DNA of 64,000 nt. Origin: Streptomyces phaeofaciens. Lineage in GTDB: Bacteria > Actinomycetota > Actinomycetes > Streptomycetales > Streptomycetaceae. Each line of letters opens with the position of its first letter. Positions within the stretch are counted from its first letter, which is position 1. The stretch lies in assembly GCF_014648915.1 (NCBI RefSeq), contig NZ_BMSA01000003.1:248001-312000 (forward strand), read 5' to 3'. Below the pieces are notes generated by a model. It did not search any database, was not told where the DNA came from, and saw only the letters and a program-made list of their open reading frames with translations. Positions 8,317 through 17,487 of the stretch are shown here, piece after piece. The position numbers and the translations under genes are program-made.

Positions 8317-8630
8317 GGATGCCTCCTTGGGCGTCGGCGGCGCGTGGCTCGCGCCGGGACGATCTGAGGTCAGTCTCCCCTCTTGCCTGGTGGACGCGCC
8401 ACCATGTCCCGGTAACGGGCTGGGAGTGTTTTCGACCACACCCCGATGCATCCCCAGGACCGTGGCCTGTTCAAGCACGCGTGAGGACCGTCTCTCCTTC
8501 CCGTATCTCGCCGAAGCACACACAATGCCCCGTTAGTGTGGTGGTCCTGCCCGTCCGGTGACCTTTTCGTGACCTTGAAGACCTTGACCACCGCACCGGG
8601 GGTGGACCGCTGCGCCTGGAGGTACCTGCC
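8317..8630. promoter_or_regulatory. Divergent intergenic region between the HNH and mscS genes
   Basis: This 314-bp spacer has no convincing gene. Reading towards mscS it holds a TAGTGT hexamer that could be a -10 box and three GACCTT hexamers (8560, 8571 and 8580). The GGAGG ribosome site of the channel gene is at its right end. The AAGGAGG of the HNH gene is at its left end. Confidence 0.35.
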
Positions 8631-9737
8631 GTGTCCTTGTCCGCCGTCCTGATGGCCGCCGGCTCGTCGCCGTCCCCGACCCCCTCGGGGTCGCCGACCG
8701 TGACGGTCCCGACTCTCCAGGACGCCCAGGAGAGCGCGACGAACGCCGCCAGCTGGGTCGAGCAGAACTGGTCGACGTGGCTGGCGATCGGCCTGCGGGT
8801 GCTGCTGGTCCTGGTGATCGCGGTGGTGCTGAGAAAGTTCGTGCTGCGGGCGATCACCAAGCTCATAGACCGGATGAACCGGACCGTGGAGTCGGTCGAC
8901 GGCAGCACCCTCGGCGGTCTGCTGGTCAACGCCGAACGGCGCCGTCAGCGGTCGCAGGCGATCGGCTCGGTGCTGCGCTCGGTGGCGAGCTTCCTGATCC
9001 TCGGCACCGCGGCCCTGATGGTCCTGGCCACCTTCGAGATCAACCTCGCCCCGCTGCTGGCGTCCGCCGGTGTCGCGGGCGTGGCGATCGGTTTCGGTGC
9101 CCGGAACCTGGTCACGGACTTCCTCTCCGGCGTGTTCATGATCCTGGAGGACCAGTACGGCGTCGGCGACCAGATCGACGCGGGCGTGGCCACCGGCGAG
9201 GTCATAGAGGTGGGCCTGCGCGTGACGAAGCTGCGCGGCGACAACGGCGAGATCTGGTACGTCCGCAACGGCGAGGTCAAGCGGATCGGCAACCTCTCGC
9301 AGGGCTGGGCGACGGCCGGGGTCGACGTGACCGTGAAGGCGTCCGAGGACCTCGACCGGGTCAAGGCCACACTGGACGAGGTCGCCGAGAAGATGAGCAA
9401 GGAAGAGCCCTGGAACGAGCTCCTGTGGAGCCCGATCGAGGTACTGGGCCTGGACAGCGTGCTCCTGGACTCGATGGTGGTCCGCGTCTCGGCCAAGACG
9501 ATGCCCGGCAAGTCCCTCACGGTCGAACGCGAACTGCGCTGGCGCGTCAAGCGCGCCTTCGACGCGGCGGACATCCGCATCGTGGGCGGCGCGACGGTCC
9601 CTCCGGAGGAGGACCCGGACGTGGACCCGACGGCCTCCGTCGCGGCCCCGTCCGTCTACGCCAACACGGCGTCGCCGCAGGCACAGGCGGCCACCCCGCT
9701 CACGCCCGCGGCGGCTCCGGCAGCTCCGGTGAAGTAG
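8631..9737 (+). CDS. MscS-family mechanosensitive channel
   Basis: This is a small-conductance channel that releases osmolytes on hypo-osmotic shock. Helices lie at about residues 45-65, 115-135 and 140-165. The third holds the pore-lining sequence ASAGVAGVAIGFGARNLVTD, the MscS signature, and FLSGVFMILEDQYGVGD starts the beta domain. The C-terminal alpha/beta vestibule follows, with an Ala/Pro-rich tail instead of further membrane domains. The 368 residues slightly exceed the canonical 286. GTG 8631 has GGAGG eight bases upstream. It is flanked by unrelated genes and probably has its own promoter in the 314-bp spacer. Confidence 0.9.
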   Translation: MSLSAVLMAAGSSPSPTPSGSPTVTVPTLQDAQESATNAASWVEQNWSTWLAIGLRVLLVLVIAVVLRKFVLRAITKLIDRMNRTVESVDGSTLGGLLVNAERRRQRSQAIGSVLRSVASFLILGTAALMVLATFEINLAPLLASAGVAGVAIGFGARNLVTDFLSGVFMILEDQYGVGDQIDAGVATGEVIEVGLRVTKLRGDNGEIWYVRNGEVKRIGNLSQGWATAGVDVTVKASEDLDRVKATLDEVAEKMSKEEPWNELLWSPIEVLGLDSVLLDSMVVRVSAKTMPGKSLTVERELRWRVKRAFDAADIRIVGGATVPPEEDPDVDPTASVAAPSVYANTASPQAQAATPLTPAAAPAAPVK

Positions 9738-9873
9738 GGGAACGGTTTCAGCACGCTCGTTCGAGTGAACGGCAGGGGCATTCGGCGCCGCGTGGTCGCC
9801 GGGTGCCCCATCGTTCTGCCGGGGCACCCAGCGCGGGCTTAGCCTGGCATCAGCGTGACGAGGAGAACCAGGG

Positions 9874-10500
9874 ATGAGCGCCGAACCCATCATGGAGATG
9901 GTCATGACGGAGCAGGACCCCATCGATCTGTTGATCGCGTTCGAGGAGGCGTCCGTGGCGCCGATTCGACCCGAGTACGTCGAGGGGACGGTCATCGTGC
10001 CGCCGCAACCGAACCACGAACACAACCACGGCGCTTTCAAGCTCGCCGTCCAGTTCTTCACGGCAGGGCACGACTTGGCGGGAGTGGGCAACGGCTTTCG
10101 GGGCGCACACAAAGACGGCAGCACCATGGCTCTGGTCATCCCGGACTTCTACATCCTGCGCCGCCGCCCGACAGAACTCGATGAGGCCTACCGCAAGGCT
10201 CACAAGAGCTGGTACCCCATCGACATGATCGCCCTGGTCGGCGAGGTCACCTCGACCAATCACGCGATCGATACGGGTGCCAAGCTGGCCACGTACGCCG
10301 CCGTCGGCATCCCCGTCTACGTCCTGGTCAACCGCCACGCGGGAACGGTCCACTGCTACACGGATCCGGTCGTCCCCGGCGAAGACCCCACCGAGGCCTA
10401 CTACGACACCGACACCAAGGTCGACCTCGGCGACGCGCTCCCCCTCCCGGCGCCCTACCCGACCCTGGACACGGCCCCGTTCCTCGAGGCCGACATTTAA
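9874..10500 (+). CDS. Uma2-family (DUF820) putative PD-(D/E)XK nuclease
   Basis: The 208-residue protein has the fold cues of the Uma2 family. EYVEGTVIV comes first, then an H-rich stretch (PNHEHNHGAF), the core Asp in VIPDFYILRR, the Glu in LVGEVTSTN, and the terminal KLATYAAVGIPVYVLVN with Lys and Tyr. Family members are restriction-endonuclease-like, very numerous in Streptomyces and mostly uncharacterised. No toxin, antitoxin or methylase lies next to it. The ATG at 9874 is followed by in-frame ATGs at 9892 and 9904, so the exact start is uncertain. Confidence 0.8.
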   Translation: MSAEPIMEMVMTEQDPIDLLIAFEEASVAPIRPEYVEGTVIVPPQPNHEHNHGAFKLAVQFFTAGHDLAGVGNGFRGAHKDGSTMALVIPDFYILRRRPTELDEAYRKAHKSWYPIDMIALVGEVTSTNHAIDTGAKLATYAAVGIPVYVLVNRHAGTVHCYTDPVVPGEDPTEAYYDTDTKVDLGDALPLPAPYPTLDTAPFLEADI

Positions 10501-10619
10501 CGATCTTCACAGGCACCCCGCCATTCCCCCAGGTCACACCCACCCCCTATCGTCGCCCCCATAGCGGGCCCTTGTTCTGGAGCGCAACGCCCAGGGGCCC
10601 GGCTCGAATGTGGGGATAC

Positions 10620-11453
10620 ATGAGGAAGCTCGCCATAGGCACCGCCGTGTCCGGTGCCCTGGCTCTGGGGGTCCTGGCCGCGCCCGCCGCACAGGCGGCC
10701 TCGCCGGCGCTGACGTTCGCCGGTGTGACGGTCAACAAGGGGAAGGCGATCGTCGTCGGCACCACCGCCAAGGTGAAGGTGCCGGTCACCTACACGCTGA
10801 CCCGTCCGGCCGATCTGACGATCGACTACAAGTCGAACTTCGCGGGTGTGCTGATCTACCGCGGATCGCTGAAGGACCAGGACAACTCGATCGAACCGGA
10901 CGCCGCGCCGGTCTGCACCACGAAGGCCACCACCAGCACCACGGTGACCGAGTCGTGCACGGAGACGCTCGTCATCGACCCGTGGGACAGCCTCTACGAG
11001 GCCGCGGACGCCGGGACCTGGAAGGCCGCCGGGTTCTACGGCCACCTCGACCAGGACCTCGACGACTCCGACGACGAGATCAGCCTCGAGTACGGCTACT
11101 CGATGTGGGGCGGCCTCGGCACCCCGAAGGTCCAGCGCGCCGCCAAGGTGACCGTCAACGCCACCCCGGAGCCCGCGCGCGCCGGCAAGACGCTCACGGT
11201 CAAGGGCAAGCTGACCCGCGCCAACTGGGGATCCGGCACGTACACCGGCTACGCGGGCCAGAAGGTGACCCTTCAGTTCAAGGCCAAGGGCACCAGCACC
11301 TACAAGACGCTGAAGACGGTCACCACCGGCACCGGCGGCGCCCTCTCCACCACCACGAAGGCGACCAAGAGCGGCGCCTACCGCTTCGTCTTCGCCGGCA
11401 CCTCCACCACCGCCGCCAAGTCGGCCGTCGGTGACTACGTCGAGGTGAAGTAG
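10620..11453 (+). CDS. Secreted protein with signal peptide, 277 aa
   Basis: From ATG 10620 the protein begins with a clear Sec signal: MRKL, a hydrophobic core, then PAAQA followed by Ala-Ser as the likely cleavage point. The mature part is rich in Thr, Lys and beta-prone segments. Its C-terminal 90 residues (from ATPEPARAGKTLTVKGKL on) resemble an Ig-like beta-sandwich repeat common in Streptomyces exoproteins. Two cysteines (VCTT and ESCTE) may form a disulfide. ATG 10608 is an alternative start adding four residues. The gene stands alone and is followed by a strong terminator. No catalytic motif is visible. Confidence 0.75.
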   Translation: MRKLAIGTAVSGALALGVLAAPAAQAASPALTFAGVTVNKGKAIVVGTTAKVKVPVTYTLTRPADLTIDYKSNFAGVLIYRGSLKDQDNSIEPDAAPVCTTKATTSTTVTESCTETLVIDPWDSLYEAADAGTWKAAGFYGHLDQDLDDSDDEISLEYGYSMWGGLGTPKVQRAAKVTVNATPEPARAGKTLTVKGKLTRANWGSGTYTGYAGQKVTLQFKAKGTSTYKTLKTVTTGTGGALSTTTKATKSGAYRFVFAGTSTTAAKSAVGDYVEVK

Positions 11454-11496
11454 CCGCACGGGCCGGCCCACGGCCCGGCCCACGGGTGTCCCACCC

Positions 11497-11545
11497 ACCG
11501 CCCCCGAGGTAACGACTCTGTTGCCTCGGGGGCGGTTTCCGTTTT
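11497..11545 (+). terminator. Factor-independent terminator of the secreted protein gene
   Basis: ACCGCCCCCGAGG and CCTCGGGGGCGGT form a nearly perfect 13-bp stem and are followed by a T-rich tract (TTTCCGTTTT). It separates the secreted protein gene from the csn operon promoter. Confidence 0.85.
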
Positions 11546-11551
11546 CCTGCC

Positions 11552-11609
11552 TTGACGCCCGCTTCGCGCCGGGATTACCTTCCCTTCCAGCCGATAGGAA
11601 ACTTTCCTA
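11552..11609 (+). promoter_or_regulatory. csnR promoter with a perfect 15-bp operator palindrome
   Basis: TTGACG (11552-11557) and TTACCT (11575-11580), 17 bases apart, fit a housekeeping promoter. The palindrome TAGGAAACTTTCCTA (11595-11609) lies just downstream of the expected start point, where a bound repressor would block transcription. In S. lividans the ROK repressor CsnR binds palindromes of this type, as I recall; that this is the CsnR site is inferred from its position upstream of csnR. Confidence 0.65.
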
Positions 11610-11692
11610 ACAGTGGCCGGAGCGAACCGGAAGTGGACTCGCGTCCCGTGTCACTGAAAAGCTGGGCAGTTCAGAAAGGCAGGTGTCGACCC

Positions 11693-12904
11693 ATGGCAGG
11701 AACCGCCGGTACGCCGGGCACCCCGCGCGTCCTGCGCGCCATGAACGACCGCGCCGCCCTCGACCTCCTCCTGGCGCACGGACCCCTGTCCCGCACCCGC
11801 ATCGGCAAGCTCACCGGCCTGTCCAAGCCCACCGCCTCCCAGCTGCTGGCCCGGCTGGAGGCGGCGGGCCTGGTCCTGGCCACCGGCACCACCGAGGGCC
11901 GCCCCGGCCCCAACGCCCAGCTGTACGAGGTCGACCCGGCCGCCGGATACGCCGCCGGGCTCGACGTCACCCCCGAACGCGTCCTCGCCGCCGTCGCCGA
12001 CATCACCGGCAGGACCGTGGGCACGTACGAGGTGCCGGCCCCCGCCAGAAAGGCCACCGGGGCCGTCGTACGGCAGGTCACCGAGGCCCTCGACGGCGCG
12101 GTGAAGGCCGCCGGCCTCACCCGGGACGACGTGCGCCGGCTCGTCGTCGCCACCCCCGGCGCCTTCGACCCCACCACCGGCCGGCTGCGCTACGCCTCCC
12201 ACCTCCCCGGCTGGCACGCGCCGGCGCTGCTCGACGACCTCGCCGCAGCCCTGGCGATGCCGGTCGAGTACGAGAACGACGTCAACCTCGTCGCCGTCGC
12301 CGAACAACGGCTCGGCGCGGCCCGCGGCCACGAGGACTTCGTCCTCCTGTGGAACGAGGGCGGTCTCGGCGCCGCCCTGGTCCTCGGCGGCCGGCTGCAC
12401 CGCGGCTGGACCGGCGGCGCGGGGGAGGTGGGTTTCCTGCCGGTTCCGGGAGCGCCGCTGGTCCGGCAGGTCACCAAGGCCAACAGTGGCGGCTACCAGG
12501 AGCTGGCCGGCTCCCAGGCCATCCCCCGGCTGGCCCGGGAACTCGGCATGAACGACGTCCCGTCCGGTCCGTACGCCGAGGCGGCCGCCACCCTCGTCGA
12601 ACGGGCCGTCACCGAGGACACCGTCCTCGGCCGACTGCTGCTGGAGACGTACGCGACCCGGCTCGCCACCGGTCTCGCCTCCCTCGTCTCCGTGCTCGAC
12701 CCCGAACTCGTCGTCCTCAGCGGCACCTCCCTGACGGTCGGCGGCGAGGTGCTGCGCGCCCTCGTCGAGGCCGAACTGGCGGAACTGGCCGCGTCCCGGC
12801 CCAAGCTGGTCATGGGCGACGTCACCGAACAACCCGTGCTGCGCGGCGCGCTGGAGAGCGCGCTGGCGGCCACCCGCGACGAGGTCTTCGACACCTCGCG
12901 CTGA
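11693..12904 (+). CDS. csnR: ROK-family transcriptional repressor of the csn operon
   Basis: An N-terminal winged helix (residues 15-75, with LTGLSKPTASQLLARL as the recognition region) is joined to a ROK sugar-kinase-like domain. The ROK part has lost the kinase zinc motif: where sugar kinases carry clustered cysteines there is only the GGAGEVGF segment. This marks a regulator rather than an enzyme. It is the first gene of a six-gene cluster for import and processing of an amino-sugar oligosaccharide, matching csnR-K of S. lividans, where CsnR represses its own operon and the chitosanase gene. ATG 11693 was chosen because the helix-turn-helix starts shortly after it; an in-frame ATG at residue 17 is possible. 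A 15-bp palindrome upstream is its likely site. Confidence 0.85.
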   Translation: MAGTAGTPGTPRVLRAMNDRAALDLLLAHGPLSRTRIGKLTGLSKPTASQLLARLEAAGLVLATGTTEGRPGPNAQLYEVDPAAGYAAGLDVTPERVLAAVADITGRTVGTYEVPAPARKATGAVVRQVTEALDGAVKAAGLTRDDVRRLVVATPGAFDPTTGRLRYASHLPGWHAPALLDDLAAALAMPVEYENDVNLVAVAEQRLGAARGHEDFVLLWNEGGLGAALVLGGRLHRGWTGGAGEVGFLPVPGAPLVRQVTKANSGGYQELAGSQAIPRLARELGMNDVPSGPYAEAAATLVERAVTEDTVLGRLLLETYATRLATGLASLVSVLDPELVVLSGTSLTVGGEVLRALVEAELAELAASRPKLVMGDVTEQPVLRGALESALAATRDEVFDTSR

Positions 12905-12998
12905 CGCGTCCCGCAGCGACTCCGCGACCCCCGCCGCCCCCTTCTCTTCACCGCATCTCACTCCACCTCGCCCCGTCCCGTCCCTGGGAGGTTCCGTC

Positions 12999-14348
12999 AT
13001 GCCCACACGCATCCCCGAAGTGGTCCGAAAAGCGGCTTTCGCCCTTACCGCGTCCACCGCCCTCCTCCTCAGCACCACCGCCTGTACCGGCCAGTCCGCC
13101 ACCGGCGCGGACGACGACGCGTCCAAGGAGACGACCCTCACCTTCTGGCACGCCTGGAGCGCGCCGAACGAGGTGAAGGCCGTGCAGGCGCTGGTCGACG
13201 GCTTCGAGAAGGCCCACCCGAACATCCATGTGAACGTCGTCGGCAACATGACCGACGACAAGATCAACCAGTCGCTGCGGGCGGGCGGCAGCAAGGCACC
13301 CGACGTCATCTCGTCCTTCACCACCAACAACGTCGGCAAGTTCTGCTCGTCGGGCGCGCTGATCGACCTCAACCCGTTCTTCGAGAAGTCGGACATCGAC
13401 CCGGCCACCACCTTCCCGAAGGCGATGAACGAGTACACCCAGTACGACGGCAACCGCTGCGCCGCCCCGCTGCTGGGCGACGCCTACGGTCTCTACTACA
13501 ACAAGACGGCGTTCGCGAAGGCCGGCATCACCGCCCCGCCGAAGACCTGGTCCGAGTTCGAGGCCGACGCCAAGAAGCTGACGATCGCCCAGGGCGACAC
13601 GTACGAGCAGCTCGGCTTCATGCCGAACTACCACGGCTGGGAGACCACCACCGAGCACTACATGGGCCAGTTCGGGCCGACGTACTTCGACCGGGACGGC
13701 AAGTCGACCATCGCCACCGATCCGGCCGTGGCCTCCGCGTTCACCCTCCAGAAGAAGCTGGTCGACGCGCTCGGCGGCTTCAAGAAGCTGGAGAAGTACC
13801 GGTCCGGCCTCGGCGACGAGTGGGGCCCCAAGCACCCCTTCCAGACCGGCCAGGTGGCCATGCAGCTCGACGGTGAGTGGCGCCTGGGCATGGCGCTGGA
13901 CACCAAGCCCGACTTCGAGATCGGCGTCGCGCCGCTGCCCGTCCCCGACGACCGGGCGGACCAGTACGGCAAGGGCTACATCACCGGCACCATCACCGGC
14001 ATCGCCGCCACCAGCAAGAAGCAGAACGCGGCCTGGGAGTTCGTCAAGTACATCACCACGGACACGGACGCCGTGGTCGGCTTCTCCAACGCGATCCACA
14101 ACGTCCCCTCCACCCTGGCGGCCCTGAAGTCCCCCGCCCTGAAGTACGACCCGCGCTTCAAGACCTTCCTGGACATCGCCGCGAACCCGCACTCGACCAC
14201 CTCCCCGGCCTCGGTCAACGGCGGCGTCTACCTCACCACCGTCCAGCAGCTCGGCTACGACTACGAGAGCGGCAAGGTCACCGATCTGAAGGCCGGTCTG
14301 CAGAAGGCGGCCGACCAGATCGACACGGACATCGCGCAGGCGAAGTAG
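12999..14348 (+). CDS. csnE: Extracellular sugar-binding lipoprotein of the csn importer
   Basis: This family 1 extracellular solute-binding protein has 449 residues. The N-terminus carries a basic stretch, a hydrophobic core and a lipobox-like STTAC at about residue 28, slightly off the LxxC consensus. The mature domain starts with LTFWHAWSAP and contains YGLYYNKTAF and QVAMQLDGEW, segments typical of oligosaccharide binders. It should capture the substrate outside the membrane and deliver it to CsnF/CsnG. GGGAGG eight bases before ATG 12999 supports the start. The gene lies 94 bp after csnR with no obvious promoter between. Its ligand is inferred from synteny to be chitosan-type oligomers (glucosamine). 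Confidence 0.85.
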   Translation: MPTRIPEVVRKAAFALTASTALLLSTTACTGQSATGADDDASKETTLTFWHAWSAPNEVKAVQALVDGFEKAHPNIHVNVVGNMTDDKINQSLRAGGSKAPDVISSFTTNNVGKFCSSGALIDLNPFFEKSDIDPATTFPKAMNEYTQYDGNRCAAPLLGDAYGLYYNKTAFAKAGITAPPKTWSEFEADAKKLTIAQGDTYEQLGFMPNYHGWETTTEHYMGQFGPTYFDRDGKSTIATDPAVASAFTLQKKLVDALGGFKKLEKYRSGLGDEWGPKHPFQTGQVAMQLDGEWRLGMALDTKPDFEIGVAPLPVPDDRADQYGKGYITGTITGIAATSKKQNAAWEFVKYITTDTDAVVGFSNAIHNVPSTLAALKSPALKYDPRFKTFLDIAANPHSTTSPASVNGGVYLTTVQQLGYDYESGKVTDLKAGLQKAADQIDTDIAQAK

Positions 14349-14350
14349 CG

Positions 14351-15319
14351 ATGAGCGCCCTCACCCCGAGGACGGGGCTCCGGTCCTCCGGACTCGCCGC
14401 GAAGCAGCGGAAACAGGCCCTGCGCACCCTCGCCTTCCTCTCGCCCTGGCTGATCGGGTTCACGGTCTTCTTCGCGTACCCGATGATCTCGACGATCTAC
14501 TTCTCGTTCATGCACTACGACGGCTTCAAGCCGCCGACCTGGAGCGGGACGAAGAACTGGACGTACGTCTTCGAGTCCTATCCCTTCTTCTGGCCCGCCC
14601 TGCGCAACACCCTGTGGCTGGTCGTGATCATGGTGAGCCTGCGGGTCCTGTTCGGACTCGGGATCGGTCTGCTCATCACGAAGATCAAGACGGCCACCGG
14701 GGCCTTCCGCACCCTCTTCTACCTGCCCTATCTGGCCCCGCCCGTGGCGGCCACCATGGCCTTCGCGTTCCTCCTCAACCCCGGCACCGGTCCCGTCAAC
14801 TCCCTGCTGGAGAAGATCGGCATCCCGGCGCCGGGCTGGTTCAACGACCCCACCTGGTCCAAGCCGGCGCTCACCCTGCTGGCGCTGTGGGGCGTCGGCG
14901 ACCTGATGGTGATCTTCATGGCCGCGCTGCTCGACGTCCCGAAGGAGCAGTACGAGGCGGCGGAGCTGGACGGCGCGTCGGCGTGGCAGCGGTTCCGGTA
15001 CGTCACGCTGCCGAACATCTCGCCGATCATCATGTTCGCCGTCGTCACCGGCGTCATCCAGGCCATGCAGTACTACACACAGCCCCTGGTGGCCGGAAAG
15101 GTCGCCTCGGGCGTGATCCAGGGCGCGGGCACCATGTTCGAGCCCGGCTACCCCGAGCACTCCACGCTCACCCTCCCCCAGCTCGTCTACAACCTCGGCT
15201 TCCAGCGCTTCGACTACGGCTCCGCCTGTGTCGTCGCCCTGGTCCTGTTCGCCCTGTCGATGGCGTTCACCGCGCTGTTGATGCGGCGCCGGGGCGGTCT
15301 CATCCAGGCAGGTGACTGA
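14351..15319 (+). CDS. csnF: ABC sugar permease (MalF-like)
   Basis: The 322-residue protein has six predicted helices and the cytoplasmic EAA loop EQYEAAELDGASAWQRFRYV at about residue 200, which docks to an ATPase. It begins two bases after the csnE stop. No ATPase gene is present in the operon. In Streptomyces the shared ATPase MsiK energises many such importers, so that protein probably completes this one. Confidence 0.88.
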   Translation: MSALTPRTGLRSSGLAAKQRKQALRTLAFLSPWLIGFTVFFAYPMISTIYFSFMHYDGFKPPTWSGTKNWTYVFESYPFFWPALRNTLWLVVIMVSLRVLFGLGIGLLITKIKTATGAFRTLFYLPYLAPPVAATMAFAFLLNPGTGPVNSLLEKIGIPAPGWFNDPTWSKPALTLLALWGVGDLMVIFMAALLDVPKEQYEAAELDGASAWQRFRYVTLPNISPIIMFAVVTGVIQAMQYYTQPLVAGKVASGVIQGAGTMFEPGYPEHSTLTLPQLVYNLGFQRFDYGSACVVALVLFALSMAFTALLMRRRGGLIQAGD

Positions 15320-15320
15320 C

Positions 15321-16214
15321 ATGGCCCAGGTACTGGAGCGGCCGGTGGAGCTGGACACCCCGGCCTCGCCCGCCGAGCGCACCGCGCGCCGCAAGGCGCT
15401 CCTGGAGTGGATCGCGATCCACTCGCTCGGCATCGCGGCCGCCCTCTTCTTCACCCTCCCGTTCGTGTTCGTGTTCCTGACCTCCCTGATGAGCGACTCG
15501 CAGGCGCTCAGCCGGGACCTGATCCCGCACACCTGGGAGTGGGCCAACTACCGGAAGGTCTTCGACACCCCGGGTTTCCTCACCTGGTGGAGGAACACGC
15601 TGATCTACGCCGGACTGGGAACGGTCCTCACGGTCCTCTCCTCGATCCCGGTGGCGTACGCGCTGGCCAAGTTCCGCTTCCGGGGCCGCAATCTGTCGCT
15701 CATGCTGGTGATCGCGACGATGATGCTGCCCCCGCAGGTGGTCGTCATCCCGATGTACCTGTTCTGGGCGAAGCAGCTGGACCTGTCCGGCACGCTCTGG
15801 CCGATGATCATCCCGCTGGCGTTCGGCGACGCGTTCTCGATCTTCCTGCTGCGCCAGTTCCTGATGACCATCCCCAACGAGTACGTGGACGCGGCGAAGG
15901 TGGACGGCTGCGGGGACCTGCGCACCCTGCTGAAGGTCGTCCTGCCGATGGCGAAGCCCGGTATCGCCGCCATCGCCCTCTTCCAGTTCTTCAACGCCTG
16001 GAACGACTACTTCGGCCCGCAGATCTACGCCTCGGAGAACCCGGGCGCGTGGACCCTGTCCTACGGCCTGGAGTCCTTCAAGGGCGCCCACCACACCGAC
16101 TGGAACCTCACCATGGCCGCCACCGTGCTGGTCATGGCCCCGGTGATCCTCGTGTTCTTCTTCGCACAGAAGGCGTTCGTCGAGGGTGTCACCCTGACCG
16201 GAGTAAAGGGTTGA
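15321..16214 (+). CDS. csnG: ABC sugar permease (MalG-like)
   Basis: The 297-residue protein has six helices and the EAA-loop sequence NEYVDAAKVDGCGDLRTLLK, the partner of CsnF in the membrane channel. ATG 15321 lies one base after the csnF stop. A GTG at 15312 overlapping csnF is an alternative that adds three residues. It belongs to the same transcription unit. Confidence 0.88.
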   Translation: MAQVLERPVELDTPASPAERTARRKALLEWIAIHSLGIAAALFFTLPFVFVFLTSLMSDSQALSRDLIPHTWEWANYRKVFDTPGFLTWWRNTLIYAGLGTVLTVLSSIPVAYALAKFRFRGRNLSLMLVIATMMLPPQVVVIPMYLFWAKQLDLSGTLWPMIIPLAFGDAFSIFLLRQFLMTIPNEYVDAAKVDGCGDLRTLLKVVLPMAKPGIAAIALFQFFNAWNDYFGPQIYASENPGAWTLSYGLESFKGAHHTDWNLTMAATVLVMAPVILVFFFAQKAFVEGVTLTGVKG

Positions 16215-16221
16215 ACCTTCT

Positions 16222-17487
16222 GTGAAACTCACCGTGGTCGGCGGCGGCTCGACCTACACACCCGAACTGATCGACGGCTTCGCGCGGCTGCGGGACACGC
16301 TCCCCGTCACGGAACTGGTCCTGGTGGACCCGGCGGCCGAACGGCTCGACCTGGTAGGCGGCCTGGCCCGCCGTATCTTCGCCCGGCAGGGGCACCCCGG
16401 CCGGATCGTGACGACGTCCGACCTGGACGCGGCCGTGGACGGCGCCGACGCCGTCCTCCTCCAGCTCCGCGTCGGCGGCCAGGCCGCCCGCGAGCAGGAC
16501 GAGACCTGGCCCCTGGAGTGCGGCTGCGTCGGCCAGGAGACCACCGGCGCCGGCGGTCTCGCCAAGGCGCTGCGCACGGTCCCGGTGGTCCTGGACATCG
16601 CCGAACGGGTCCGCCGGGCCAACCCCCGGGCCTGGATCATCGACTTCACCAACCCGGTGGGCATCGTCACCCGCGCCCTGCTGCGGGCGGGCCACCGCGC
16701 GGTCGGCCTGTGCAACGTGGCGATCGGCTTCCAGCGGAAGTTCGCCGCGCTGCTGGACGTCTCCCCGTCCGACATCCATCTCGACCACGTGGGCCTCAAC
16801 CACCTCACCTGGGAGACGGCGGTACGGCTCGGCGGCCCCGAGGGCGACGACGTCCTGCCCGGCCTGCTGGCCGTGCACGGCGACGCCATCGCCGGCGACC
16901 TGCGCCTGCCCCGCCCGGTCCTCGACCGGCTGGGCGTGGTCCCGTCGTACTACCTGCGCTACTACTACGCCCACGACGAGGTCGTCCGCGAACTGCGCAC
17001 CAAGCCGTCGCGGGCCGCCGAAGTGGCCGCCATGGAACGGCAGCTGCTGGAGATGTACGGCGACCCGGCCCTGGACGAGAAGCCGGAGCTGCTGGCGAAG
17101 CGCGGCGGGGCCTACTACTCGGAGGCCGCCGTGGACCTCGCGGCGGCGCTGCTCACCGGTGCGGGCAGCCCGTACCAGGTGGTGAACACCCGCAACGACG
17201 GCACGCTCCCCTTCCTCCCCGACGACGCCGTCATCGAGGTCCAGGCGGCGGTGGGCCCCAAGGGCCCCTCCCCGCTCCCCACGGGCCCGGTGGACCCCCT
17301 CTACGCGGGCCTGACGGCCAACGTGACGGCGTACGAGGACCTGGCGCTGGAGGCGGCGCTGCGCGGCGGCCGCGACCGGGTCTTCCGCGCGCTGCTCGCC
17401 CATCCCCTGGTCGGCCAGTACGCGTACGCCGAGCAGCTGACCGACCGACTGATCGCACACAACAGGGAGCACCTCGCGTGGGCCTGA
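16222..17487 (+). CDS. csnH: GH4-family NAD-dependent glycosidase
   Basis: The protein starts with the NAD-binding VVGGGSTYTPEL of glycoside hydrolase family 4. It carries DFTNPVGIVTRAL, LCNVAIG (the Cys ligand of the catalytic metal) and HVGLNHLTW with the metal-binding His. GH4 enzymes cleave 6-phospho- or free glycosides by a redox elimination that needs NAD and Mn. The 421 residues are normal. It begins seven bases after csnG and overlaps the kinase gene by 10 bases. The neighbours suggest it hydrolyses imported amino-sugar dimers, possibly after phosphorylation. The exact substrate is inferred. Confidence 0.85.
   Translation: MKLTVVGGGSTYTPELIDGFARLRDTLPVTELVLVDPAAERLDLVGGLARRIFARQGHPGRIVTTSDLDAAVDGADAVLLQLRVGGQAAREQDETWPLECGCVGQETTGAGGLAKALRTVPVVLDIAERVRRANPRAWIIDFTNPVGIVTRALLRAGHRAVGLCNVAIGFQRKFAALLDVSPSDIHLDHVGLNHLTWETAVRLGGPEGDDVLPGLLAVHGDAIAGDLRLPRPVLDRLGVVPSYYLRYYYAHDEVVRELRTKPSRAAEVAAMERQLLEMYGDPALDEKPELLAKRGGAYYSEAAVDLAAALLTGAGSPYQVVNTRNDGTLPFLPDDAVIEVQAAVGPKGPSPLPTGPVDPLYAGLTANVTAYEDLALEAALRGGRDRVFRALLAHPLVGQYAYAEQLTDRLIAHNREHLAWA

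Noticed and set aside
9874..10500. Uma2-type protein as part of a restriction or defence system
   Set aside because: No methylase, ATPase or toxin partner lies adjacent; such genes occur in many scattered copies in Streptomyces.
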